A DNA stretch of 6,523 nucleotides from NCBI GenBank assembly GCA_913057845.1, contig CAJXPC010000105.1:1-6523 (forward strand), given 5' to 3'. A program made the position numbers and the translations under genes. Origin of the DNA: an uncultured Pseudomonadota bacterium (GTDB lineage Bacteria; Pseudomonadota; Gammaproteobacteria; Burkholderiales; Eutrophovitaceae). Of the stretch, positions 1-5,629 are shown in pieces. A model generated the notes under the pieces. The model was not told the origin of the DNA and ran no database searches. It was given only the letters and a program-made list of their open reading frames with translations. Numbering within the stretch: position 1 is the first letter of the stretch; each line of letters begins with the position of its first letter.

Positions 1-32
1 CGTCGGCAGCGTCAGATGTGTATAAGAGACAG
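1..32 (+). other. Nextera Read 1 transposase adapter (library artefact)
   Basis: These 32 bases match the Illumina Nextera Read 1 adapter minus its first T, and end in the 19-bp Tn5 mosaic end (AGATGTGTATAAGAGACAG). They are not part of the organism's genome. The reading frame of the first gene runs open through them from a GTG at 18, so a gene caller will add five false residues (MYKRQ) to that protein. Real sequence begins at 33. Confidence 0.98.
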
Positions 33-1145
33 CGGATAATGAACCCCACCCAATCGGTTCTCGAAGAACGAGTCGCAGCCCTTGAGGGAGGCATTGCAGC
101 GCTGGCGGTGGCCTCAGGTGCATCAGCAATCACTTATGCCATCCAAACCATTGCAGAAACAGGCGACAACATAGTCTCATCGAGTGCCTTATACGGCGGA
201 ACCTATAACCTTTTCGCGCATACATTCCCTCAATTTGGGATTGAAACTCGTTTTGCCGACTATCGTGATCCTGCGAGTTTCGAGTCACTCATAGACGACA
301 AAACTAAAGCTATCTTTGTAGAATCGCTAGGGAATCCACAAGGAAATGTTACCGACATTGAAGCCATAGCAGCCGTAGCACACAAACATGGCGTGCCGTT
401 GATTGTCGATAACACCGTGCCAAGTCCATACCTTTGTCGCCCGATAGAACATGGCGCAGACATCGTCATACAGTCACTCACCAAGTACCTAGGTGGTCAT
501 GGTAATAGCTTGGGCGGCGCAATCATTGATTCAGGTAAGTTTCCATGGGCTGAACATAAGACTCGCTTTAAACGATTGAATGAACCTGACGTGAGTTACC
601 ACGGCGTGGTCTACACAGAAGCTTTGGGAGCTGCAGCCTTTATCGGTCGAGCACGCGTGGTGCCGCTACGCAATACCGGCGCGGCTATTTCTCCGTTCAA
701 TGCATTTCTGATCTTACAAGGTATCGAGACAATTGCGCTACGCATGGATAGAATCTGCGATAACACGCTGGCAGTCGCACAACATCTTCAGAAAAATGAC
801 AAAGTAGAGTGGGTCAATTATGCAGGATTGAGCGACCATCCCGACCACGCACTAGTCAAAAAATATATGGGAGGGAAAGCATCAGGACTACTCACATTTG
901 GACTAAAAGGTGGTCGCGAAGCTGGCGCCAAATTCCTCGATGCACTGAATTTATTCACACGCCTTGTGAATATCGGAGACGTTCGCTCTCTAGCTACGCA
1001 TCCGGCATCAACTACTCACCGCCAGCTGTCACCAGAAGAGTTAGTCAAATCAGGGGTCACCGAACAGACTGTGCGTTTATGCGTCGGTATTGAGCACATC
1101 GATGACTTGAAAGAAGACTTGAATCAGGCATTGAGCGCGGCGTAA
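33..1145 (+). CDS. metY: O-acetylhomoserine sulfhydrylase (5'-truncated)
   Basis: PLP enzyme of the Cys/Met metabolism family; it makes homocysteine from O-acetylhomoserine and sulfide in the cytoplasm, a direct-sulfhydrylation route to methionine. The first genomic residues, RIMNPTQSVLEERVAALEGG, are the conserved motif that normally lies some 55-60 residues into this roughly 425-residue family, so the N-terminus is lost at the contig edge; 370 residues remain and the C-terminus is complete. Visible motifs: the SALYGGTYNLF segment, IVDNT with the Asp that contacts the PLP ring nitrogen, and SLTKYLGGHG whose Lys (codon 483-485) should form the Schiff base. The C-terminal LATHPASTTHRQL and VRLCVGIEHIDDL blocks are typical of O-acetylhomoserine rather than cystathionine enzymes. 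The start is not in the window: the GTG at 18 lies in adapter. It ends in an intrinsic terminator and faces a convergent gene. Confidence 0.93.
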   Translation, partial: RIMNPTQSVLEERVAALEGGIAALAVASGASAITYAIQTIAETGDNIVSSSALYGGTYNLFAHTFPQFGIETRFADYRDPASFESLIDDKTKAIFVESLGNPQGNVTDIEAIAAVAHKHGVPLIVDNTVPSPYLCRPIEHGADIVIQSLTKYLGGHGNSLGGAIIDSGKFPWAEHKTRFKRLNEPDVSYHGVVYTEALGAAAFIGRARVVPLRNTGAAISPFNAFLILQGIETIALRMDRICDNTLAVAQHLQKNDKVEWVNYAGLSDHPDHALVKKYMGGKASGLLTFGLKGGREAGAKFLDALNLFTRLVNIGDVRSLATHPASTTHRQLSPEELVKSGVTEQTVRLCVGIEHIDDLKEDLNQALSAA

Positions 1146-1201
1146 CTGAATTAACGCGCGCCAGCCCTACTCAGGGGTTAGGCCTCTCAAGATATTGTGA
1201 G

Positions 1202-1232
1202 ATGCAGGGATGAATAATCCCTGCATTTTTTT
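1202..1232 (+). terminator. Intrinsic terminator after metY
   Basis: ATGCAGGGA (1202-1210) pairs with TCCCTGCAT (1218-1226): a perfect 9-bp stem with a 7-nt loop, running into seven T residues (1226-1232). It lies 56 bp past the metY stop. In the opposite direction there is no T tract, so it should act on the + strand only and does not obviously serve the convergent aldolase gene. Confidence 0.9.
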
Positions 1233-1271
1233 ATGCCTAATATAACGCCGCAAAGGCAATATTATATATAT

Positions 1272-2003
1272 TTACAGGACTCTTTTAAGCGCTTTGAAGA
1301 AAAGTTCAGACTGCAACCGTTCACCCAAGGTTTCATCACAAACGTTTTGAGCTAAATCTGAATCAACGCCAATCAACGGTTGCCCTGTTGAACGCGCTAA
1401 AACCTCAAGCTCACATGCTCGCTCGAGGTAATACAAGTCATCATAGGCATAGTCCATACGATCCCCACAGACCACCACACCGTGGTTTCCTAAAAATACA
1501 ACATCAGCACTCTTCATCGAACGTGCGATTCTCTCTCCTTCTGACACATCAAGGGCCAGACCATTGTACTGATCATCAGCCACAACACGACCATGAAACC
1601 TCATCGCAGTCTGGGACAAAGTTGTGTCTAATATCCGATCTTGCGTCAAAGACAACGCCGTTGCGTGGGGCATGTGCGTATGTAACACACAGGTTTTCTT
1701 GCAGACCCGATGAATAGCAGAATGAATAAACATAGCGGTAGCCTCCACTGGATGCTTACCTGCTAACACGTCACCCTCTGTATTGATCAAAACGATATCG
1801 TCAGACAAAATCTCTTGCCACAAAAGGCCCCTAGGATTCAGGAGAAATCGCCCTGACTGGTCAGGAAGCTCCAGGCTAAAATGATTGCACACACCCTCGG
1901 CTAATCCATGTTTAGAAGCGGCACGCAATGCCAACGCTAGATCCTCCCTCAATTGCGTGATTGCAGGCGAATGATATGTTTCGTTGTGATCAATCTTGTC
2001 CAC
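1272..2003 (-). CDS. Class II aldolase/adducin family protein
   Basis: Zn-dependent class II aldolase fold (FucA/AraD/adducin head family), 243 residues from the GTG at 2003, a normal family length. Numbered from that GTG: the NHFS motif near the N-terminus is the usual substrate-phosphate or carboxylate loop; the HPVEATAMFIH stretch carries the catalytic-type Glu (E87); HTH (H108, H110) and the NHG histidine (H174) give the three metal ligands. All the key residues of an active aldolase, epimerase or decarboxylase are therefore present, but the substrate cannot be read from sequence. The frame is open upstream to a TTG/ATG at 2114/2111, giving 280 residues, but those 37 extra residues do not resemble the family and have no well-placed ribosome site, whereas AGAAGGGAG lies 7 nt before the GTG. 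The gene is convergent with metY and divergent from phoX, so it is probably monocistronic. Confidence 0.85.
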   Translation of the reverse strand: MDKIDHNETYHSPAITQLREDLALALRAASKHGLAEGVCNHFSLELPDQSGRFLLNPRGLLWQEILSDDIVLINTEGDVLAGKHPVEATAMFIHSAIHRVCKKTCVLHTHMPHATALSLTQDRILDTTLSQTAMRFHGRVVADDQYNGLALDVSEGERIARSMKSADVVFLGNHGVVVCGDRMDYAYDDLYYLERACELEVLARSTGQPLIGVDSDLAQNVCDETLGERLQSELFFKALKRVL

Positions 2004-2010
2004 TAGAGCG

Positions 2011-2019
2011 CTCCCTTCT
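2011..2019 (-). promoter_or_regulatory. Ribosome binding site deciding the aldolase start
   Basis: On the - strand AGAAGGGAG ends 7 nt before the GTG at 2003. The nearest Shine-Dalgarno-like sequence before the longer start (AGGAGG, near 2136-2141) is about 20 nt from the TTG at 2114, too far to be convincing. This favours the 243-residue product. Confidence 0.7.
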
Positions 2020-2047
2020 AACCTCTTAAAAATTTTTTGTATAGTTT

Positions 2048-2064
2048 TATTGTTCCAAACAATA
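2048..2064. promoter_or_regulatory. Perfect palindrome, possible operator of the aldolase gene
   Basis: TATTGTT-CCA-AACAATA: perfect 7-bp arms around a 3-bp centre, lying 45-61 bp upstream of the GTG start of the - strand aldolase gene and about 100 bp upstream of phoX. Its size and symmetry suit a dimeric repressor or activator. No regulator gene lies in the window and I cannot name the protein. I could not place a convincing promoter around it. Confidence 0.45.
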
Positions 2065-2136
2065 CCACGCCAATGGGCCGATATAAAACTACTCATTGAA
2101 CTAAGAATCATCAAATAGAGTCAATCAGAAATTCCC

Positions 2137-2151
2137 TCCTGTAATACAGGA
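2137..2151. promoter_or_regulatory. Palindrome overlapping the phoX ribosome site
   Basis: TCCTGTA-A-TACAGGA is perfectly symmetric and ends 11 bp before the phoX ATG. Its right arm holds AGGA, the only Shine-Dalgarno candidate for that start. As DNA its core tGTaatACa fits the GT-N3-AC core bound by FadR-subfamily GntR regulators, though the outer T/A positions of that consensus are not matched. As RNA the arms could form a 6-bp hairpin with a 3-nt loop that hides the AGGA. Both roles are inference. Confidence 0.4.
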
Positions 2152-2162
2152 TTAATCATTTT

Positions 2163-4067
2163 ATGTTTAGATCCAAGATAAATAATGAATCAAAGAATCG
2201 ACTCATGACGAAACCAATCACCACTTTCGACAATTGCGATGAGTTTAATGCCCGCAACCAAAATCAAGAACCAGAGTTCGATGACATCCTTGCAAGACGA
2301 AGCTTTCTCAAAGGCACCATCAGTTTTGGAGCCTCTGCTTTTGTTCTAGCTGCTGGCCTACCTACTGGATCGACTCTGGCTTCAACTCGCTCAGGACTAA
2401 CCTTTAAGGCTGTCACGGCAAACAGCGACGACAACATTACAATCCCCAAGGGCTTTAATGCACAAGTTTTGGTCCGGTGGGCTGACCCACTTCATTCAGA
2501 CACTCCTGGATTCAATCAAGAAACCTTTGGATCAGCTGCAACTCAGGCGCTAGCAGTCGGGGACAATAATGACGGGATGGACACCTTCACAGTTGATGGA
2601 CGAACCGTACTCGTTTTTAACAACGAATTTACAAATATACAAACAATGTTTAGCAATCGCCTGACTCAATCACCAGAAACAGATGATGACGTAAACAAGG
2701 GTAAAGCCGCCCACGGTTTAACTATCGTCGAATTAAAAGAAACCAACGAAGGTTGGCACGTCGTCAAGGACAGTCCGCTCAATCGACGTATTACTCCGGA
2801 TACGGAGTTTTTCGCAGTCGGCCCTGCTGCTGGCAGCGATCTACTCAAGACCACCAGAGACCAATCAGGCACAAAAATTCTAGGTACGTTTAACAATTGC
2901 GGTAACGGAAAAACCCCCTGGGGAACCTATTTGGCCTGCGAAGAAAATATTAACGGATATTTTTCATCAAGCTTAGGAGAAGAATTCCATCAAAGCATTC
3001 AAGAGGAACGTTACGGCATTGCCAAACACGGGAAAGATTGGGGGTACAAGTGGGCTCAAACAGATGCTCGATTCGATGTATCTACCGAACCTCATGAACC
3101 CAATAGACATGGATGGGTTGTGGAAATTGATCCATCTGGGCAGCACACACCGAGAAAACTTACAGCTCTGGGTCGACTCAAACATGAGAATGCGGAATTG
3201 GTTATTGCGGCAAATGGCCACGTCGTGGTCTACCTCGGCGACGACGAACGAGGTGAATTTCTCTACAGATTTGTAAGTCGCGATCAGTATCACCCTAATA
3301 AAGACAACGCTGAGTTACTCCATGACGGCGAACTATTCGCAGCTAAATTTCATGACGATGGAAGGGGCGAATGGATATCCTTGAAAGAAGCCGGCATGCC
3401 AGATGATGAGGCACTGATCTTCGCAAGACTGGCAGCTTCTAAAGTTGGGGCGACAACAATGGACCGGCCAGAATGGGTTGCCGTCAACCCGTCCAAAGCC
3501 GAAGCCTACGTATCACTGACAAATAACAAATATCGAGGTGATAAAGCATCTCAGCCTCTCAACATGGCTAACCCTAGAAAAAAAAATCCTTATGGTCATA
3601 TTCTAAGGTGGACCCCTCAAAATGAAAATCATGCAGCGAGCACATTCACCTGGGATATTTTTCTTTTGGCGGGCAACCCCACTCAACATACAAACCTTTT
3701 TGGCGGATCATCCAACATCAACACTGACAACATGTTTAATAGTCCAGATGGACTCAGGTTCGATGCGCAAGGCAACCTTTGGATTCAGACCGATGGAGAC
3801 TACTCTAACAAAAATGACTTTGCCGGCATGGGCAATAATCAAATGCTTATGGGGAATCCAGAGACCGGAGAGATTCATCGGTTTCTAGTAGGACCAAGAG
3901 AATGTGAAATTACCGGACTCACCTGGAGTCTGGACCAAAAAACCATGTTTGTTGGCATACAACATCCCGGACAAAAAGGTGGCAGCCATTGGCCTGACGG
4001 TGGCAATGCAACACCTCGATCAGCGATCATAGCCATTAAGCGAGACGATGGCGGCGTGATGGGTTAG
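2163..4067 (+). CDS. phoX: PhoX-family alkaline phosphatase, Tat-exported
   Basis: PhoX/DUF839 family phosphatase, 634 residues, close to the usual length. Characterised PhoX enzymes are monomeric Ca2+/Fe3+ phosphomonoesterases that release phosphate from organic esters outside the inner membrane. A twin-arginine signal is clear: ARRSFLKG at 44-51, then a weakly hydrophobic stretch and a plausible cleavage after TLA at residue 73. Family motifs follow in order: NCGNGKTPWGT (246-255) and CEEN (259-262), where the first Cys and the Glu pair are likely metal ligands; HGWVVEIDP; LKHENAE around 341; GDDERGEF (359-366); DRPEW (434-438); NSPDG (526-530); NLWIQTDGD; and GPRECEITG (577-585). I kept the ATG at 2163, with AGGA 11 nt upstream; ATG at 2205 (residue 15) is an alternative that leaves the Tat signal intact. 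I see no Pho box (CTGTCAT repeats) upstream. Substrate preference cannot be read from the sequence, and other DUF839 proteins have unknown functions. Confidence 0.9.
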   Translation: MFRSKINNESKNRLMTKPITTFDNCDEFNARNQNQEPEFDDILARRSFLKGTISFGASAFVLAAGLPTGSTLASTRSGLTFKAVTANSDDNITIPKGFNAQVLVRWADPLHSDTPGFNQETFGSAATQALAVGDNNDGMDTFTVDGRTVLVFNNEFTNIQTMFSNRLTQSPETDDDVNKGKAAHGLTIVELKETNEGWHVVKDSPLNRRITPDTEFFAVGPAAGSDLLKTTRDQSGTKILGTFNNCGNGKTPWGTYLACEENINGYFSSSLGEEFHQSIQEERYGIAKHGKDWGYKWAQTDARFDVSTEPHEPNRHGWVVEIDPSGQHTPRKLTALGRLKHENAELVIAANGHVVVYLGDDERGEFLYRFVSRDQYHPNKDNAELLHDGELFAAKFHDDGRGEWISLKEAGMPDDEALIFARLAASKVGATTMDRPEWVAVNPSKAEAYVSLTNNKYRGDKASQPLNMANPRKKNPYGHILRWTPQNENHAASTFTWDIFLLAGNPTQHTNLFGGSSNINTDNMFNSPDGLRFDAQGNLWIQTDGDYSNKNDFAGMGNNQMLMGNPETGEIHRFLVGPRECEITGLTWSLDQKTMFVGIQHPGQKGGSHWPDGGNATPRSAIIAIKRDDGGVMG

Positions 4068-4122
4068 TTCTGCTCAGAGAACATCCGTCGTATCGATCTG
4101 TTGACCGGTATTACATGGATAT

Positions 4123-4139
4123 TTTGGCTCCTAGCCAAA
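4123..4139 (+). terminator. Weak hairpin, possible phoX terminator
   Basis: TTTGGCT-CCT-AGCCAAA forms a perfect 7-bp stem with a 3-nt loop, 56 bp after the phoX stop. Only a poor T run follows (attcctt), so termination would be inefficient. It is the only candidate between phoX and the ferritin promoter. Confidence 0.4.
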
Positions 4140-4163
4140 TTCCTTACATTAAAAAACTGTAAT

Positions 4164-4182
4164 GGAAATGAGAATGATTTTC
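4164..4182. promoter_or_regulatory. Fur-box-like site upstream of the ferritin operon
   Basis: GGAAATGAGAATGATTTTC matches the 19-bp Fur consensus GATAATGATAATCATTATC at 14 of 19 positions by my alignment, and AATGAGAATGATTTTC is the form often seen in Pseudomonas-type Fur sites. It ends 3 bp before the -35 hexamer of the promoter that drives two iron-storage genes, a position compatible with either repression or activation by Fur. The functional link to iron supports it. Confidence 0.7.
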
Positions 4183-4185
4183 GTT

Positions 4186-4215
4186 TTAACATTTCTAGAA
4201 TGGGCGTGGCATAAT
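4186..4215 (+). promoter_or_regulatory. Sigma70-type promoter of bfrA-bfrB
   Basis: -35 TTAACA (4186-4191, 5 of 6 to TTGACA), an 18-bp spacer, and -10 CATAAT (4210-4215, 5 of 6 to TATAAT). Transcription would start near 4222, giving a leader of roughly 130 nt before the bfrA ATG. The Fur-like box lies immediately upstream. Confidence 0.6.
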
Positions 4216-4223
4216 TCGCCCAT
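4200..4223. repeat. Inverted repeat straddling the -10 box
   Basis: ATGGGCG (4200-4206) and CGCCCAT (4217-4223) are perfect inverted 7-mers separated by 10 bp, and the -10 hexamer lies inside the gap. A protein bound here would block RNA polymerase directly, so this may be an operator separate from the Fur-like site. Chance symmetry is possible. Confidence 0.4.
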
Positions 4224-4286
4224 CGAAAACAAATCAAACCAAAATCGTTGAACGCCCTGACTCCAAGACGAGCAAAACAAGCTTCT

Positions 4287-4310
4287 AGAAAAGTAACGAT
4301 GAACTTTTCT
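4287..4310 (+). other. Hairpin in the ferritin mRNA leader
   Basis: AGAAAAGT (4287-4294) pairs with ACTTTTCT (4303-4310), an 8-bp AU-rich stem with an 8-nt loop, 45 nt before the bfrA start. The stem is weak and not followed by a T run, so it is not a terminator. A leader RNA structure is possible but unsupported beyond the symmetry. The rest of the leader shows no recognisable riboswitch. Confidence 0.25.
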
Positions 4311-4355
4311 TTCAAACGAATTCTCTTAACTATTTTTGAATAAAAGGAAATCCCT

Positions 4356-4847
4356 ATGAAAGGTAACGTTGAGGTTTTAACTGTACTAAATCAGCTGCTC
4401 GCGGGAGAGTTGATGGCGTCAGATCAGTACCTACTGCATGGTGAAATGTATGCCGATATGGGCCTTCAAAAACTGGCGGAGCACTCGCTACACGAGTCAG
4501 AACACGAACGTCAACACGCTCGAGACATCGTACAACGCATATTATTCTTGGAAGGCACTCCAGACGTAGCCACTCGCCATGACATGACGACCGGAACGAA
4601 CGTGCCAGATATGTTAAAAAACGACCTCGCGATTGAATACCAAGTGGTTGGTACGCTAAAAGCTGCCGTAGTTCTATGTGAACAAAAGCAAGATTTTGTC
4701 ACGCGTGATTTGCTTGTCCAGCAAATTGAGGACACAGAAATGGATCACGCTTACTTTTTGGAAAAACAGTTAAGACTCATCGATCTGATTGGCCTTGAAA
4801 ACTATCTTCAAAGTCAAATGAATGGACAAGAGGGAGGTGCTGCATGA
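4356..4847 (+). CDS. bfrA: Bacterial ferritin / bacterioferritin subunit, catalytic type without haem Met
   Basis: Ferritin-like four-helix subunit, 163 residues, expected to assemble into a 24-subunit iron-storage shell in the cytoplasm. The full di-iron ferroxidase centre is readable: E18, E51, H54, E94, E128 and H131, the last pair shifted by one from E. coli Bfr because of a one-residue insertion before the ETEMDH-type segment. Tyr25 and the accessory His46 and Glu47 are kept. The haem-ligand Met52 of bacterioferritins is Arg here (HERQHA), so two such chains should not bind haem between them. Segments such as DTEMDHAYFLE and GLENYLQSQ resemble Pseudomonas aeruginosa FtnA (once called BfrA). 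The start is firm: AAGGA lies 7 nt before the ATG, and MKG is the family's usual N-terminus. First gene of a two-gene operon behind a Fur-like box; its stop overlaps the next start. Confidence 0.93.
   Translation: MKGNVEVLTVLNQLLAGELMASDQYLLHGEMYADMGLQKLAEHSLHESEHERQHARDIVQRILFLEGTPDVATRHDMTTGTNVPDMLKNDLAIEYQVVGTLKAAVVLCEQKQDFVTRDLLVQQIEDTEMDHAYFLEKQLRLIDLIGLENYLQSQMNGQEGGAA
4831..4837 (+). promoter_or_regulatory. Strong ribosome binding site of bfrB inside bfrA
   Basis: AGGGAGG lies 6 nt before the bfrB ATG, inside the last codons of bfrA. It is a stronger Shine-Dalgarno than that of bfrA (AAGGA), so the second subunit need not depend on re-initiation and could be made in comparable or greater amounts. 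Confidence 0.7.
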
Positions 4848-5320
4848 AAGGCTCCAATAAGATCGTTCAACATCTAAATACCGTGCTCAAAAACGAGCTC
4901 ACGGCGATCAATCAATATTTTCTACATGCAAGAATGTTTAAACATTGGGGTCTAGACCGACTGAATGAATCAGAATACAAAAATTCTATCCGCGTGATGA
5001 AGGAAGCCGACAAACTCATCGAGCGGATACTCTTTCTAGAAGGACTACCTAACTTGCAAGCACTGGGCACGTTATCCATTGGGGAAAACATTGAAGAATG
5101 CCTCCAGTCCGACCTTCAGTTTGAATTGAAGGTGCAACGCCCCGGATTCTTAGCCGGAATCAGCGAGGCTGAGGCTGAGCAAGACTTTGTCACTCGAGAC
5201 TTACTAGAGACGTTACTGTCCAATGCGGAATCGTCAATCGACGGATACGAGACACAATTATCTTTAATCCGAGATATGGGCATTTCTAATTACACCCAAG
5301 CTCAAATCGAAGACGATTAA
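4844..5320 (+). CDS. bfrB: Bacterioferritin subunit, haem type with degenerate ferroxidase centre
   Basis: Bacterioferritin-family subunit, 158 residues. The N-terminal half follows classical Bfr closely (NELTAINQYFLHARMFKHWG, RILFLEGLPNLQALG). The haem ligand Met52 is present (RVMKEAD). The ferroxidase centre is ruined: E18 and E94 remain, but position 51 is Val, 54 is Glu, and the positions matching E127 and H130 of E. coli Bfr are Ala128 and Ser131; accessory His46 and Glu47 are Lys and Asn. A one-residue insertion with Pro100-Gly101 breaks what is normally a continuous helix. It should therefore bind haem but not oxidise iron by itself. The ATG overlaps the bfrA stop by 4 bp (ATGA), implying coupled synthesis and probably co-assembly with BfrA. 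The frame is intact with conserved folding residues, so this looks like specialisation, not decay. No bfd ferredoxin gene is visible nearby. Confidence 0.92.
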   Translation: MKGSNKIVQHLNTVLKNELTAINQYFLHARMFKHWGLDRLNESEYKNSIRVMKEADKLIERILFLEGLPNLQALGTLSIGENIEECLQSDLQFELKVQRPGFLAGISEAEAEQDFVTRDLLETLLSNAESSIDGYETQLSLIRDMGISNYTQAQIEDD

Positions 5321-5334
5321 TTTTTGCTCAGGGT

Positions 5335-5379
5335 CTACAACGCAATAGCGGCGCTCAAAGCGCCGCTATTGCGTTGTGG
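5335..5379 (+). terminator. Long GC-rich hairpin after bfrB (no T tract)
   Basis: A perfect 19-bp inverted repeat (5337-5355 with 5359-5377) around a CAA loop, extendable by one T-G and one C-G pair to 21 bp. It begins 14 bp after the bfrB stop. The stem is far stronger than most terminators, but neither strand has a following T run, so it may act as a 3'-end stabiliser, an RNase III site, a weak terminator or a cruciform-type DNA site. The terminator label is provisional. Confidence 0.5.
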
Positions 5380-5629
5380 CAAACATAATTAATAAAGAGC
5401 TACTTTTAGCCACCACATCCGGCAATATATTCTATTCTGTAGGTAGACATAAACCTGACAAAAGGTTACTTATCCAGCATCTATACAAAAATTATCTCAT
5501 TCAAGAATCCGTAAAACGAAGAATATTGTATTATTTCCTTTTAATAAATCGTAAATTAGTACTGAATACAATAGCCCACGAATACCATCCCCAACGATTT
5601 TAAGAAATCAAAGAGAACCAAGGAAAATC
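5380..5629. other. AT-rich intergenic region, mostly unexplained
   Basis: About 250 bp, clearly richer in A+T than the flanking genes. A 75-codon open frame crosses it from a GTG buried in the hairpin, but it lacks a ribosome site and resembles no family I know, so I do not call it. TACAAT near 5566-5571 could be a -10 box for the downstream aldolase gene, with no convincing -35. AAGGA (5620-5624), 5 nt before the ATG at 5630, is that gene's ribosome site. I see no RNA gene or repeat. Confidence 0.5.

Noticed and set aside
1233..1271. Terminator for the - strand aldolase gene
   Set aside because: TAATAT/ATATTA and GCC/GGC arms form only a weak interrupted stem with no T run on the - strand.
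2137..2151. LexA (SOS) box
   Set aside because: CTG and CAG are separated by 5 bp, not the 10 bp of the gammaproteobacterial LexA site.
4064..4315. 83-codon - strand frame between phoX and bfrA
   Set aside because: It spans the Fur-like box and the ferritin promoter and has no supporting start signal or recognisable product.
4844..5320. bfrB as a decaying pseudogene
   Set aside because: The frame is intact with a strong ribosome site, Met52 and the fold-defining residues are kept, and losses are confined to the ferroxidase site, which suggests specialisation.
5376..5603. 75-codon open frame (basic, AT-rich) after bfrB
   Set aside because: Its GTG lies within the strong hairpin, no Shine-Dalgarno precedes it, and its composition looks like translated AT-rich spacer. 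No family resemblance.
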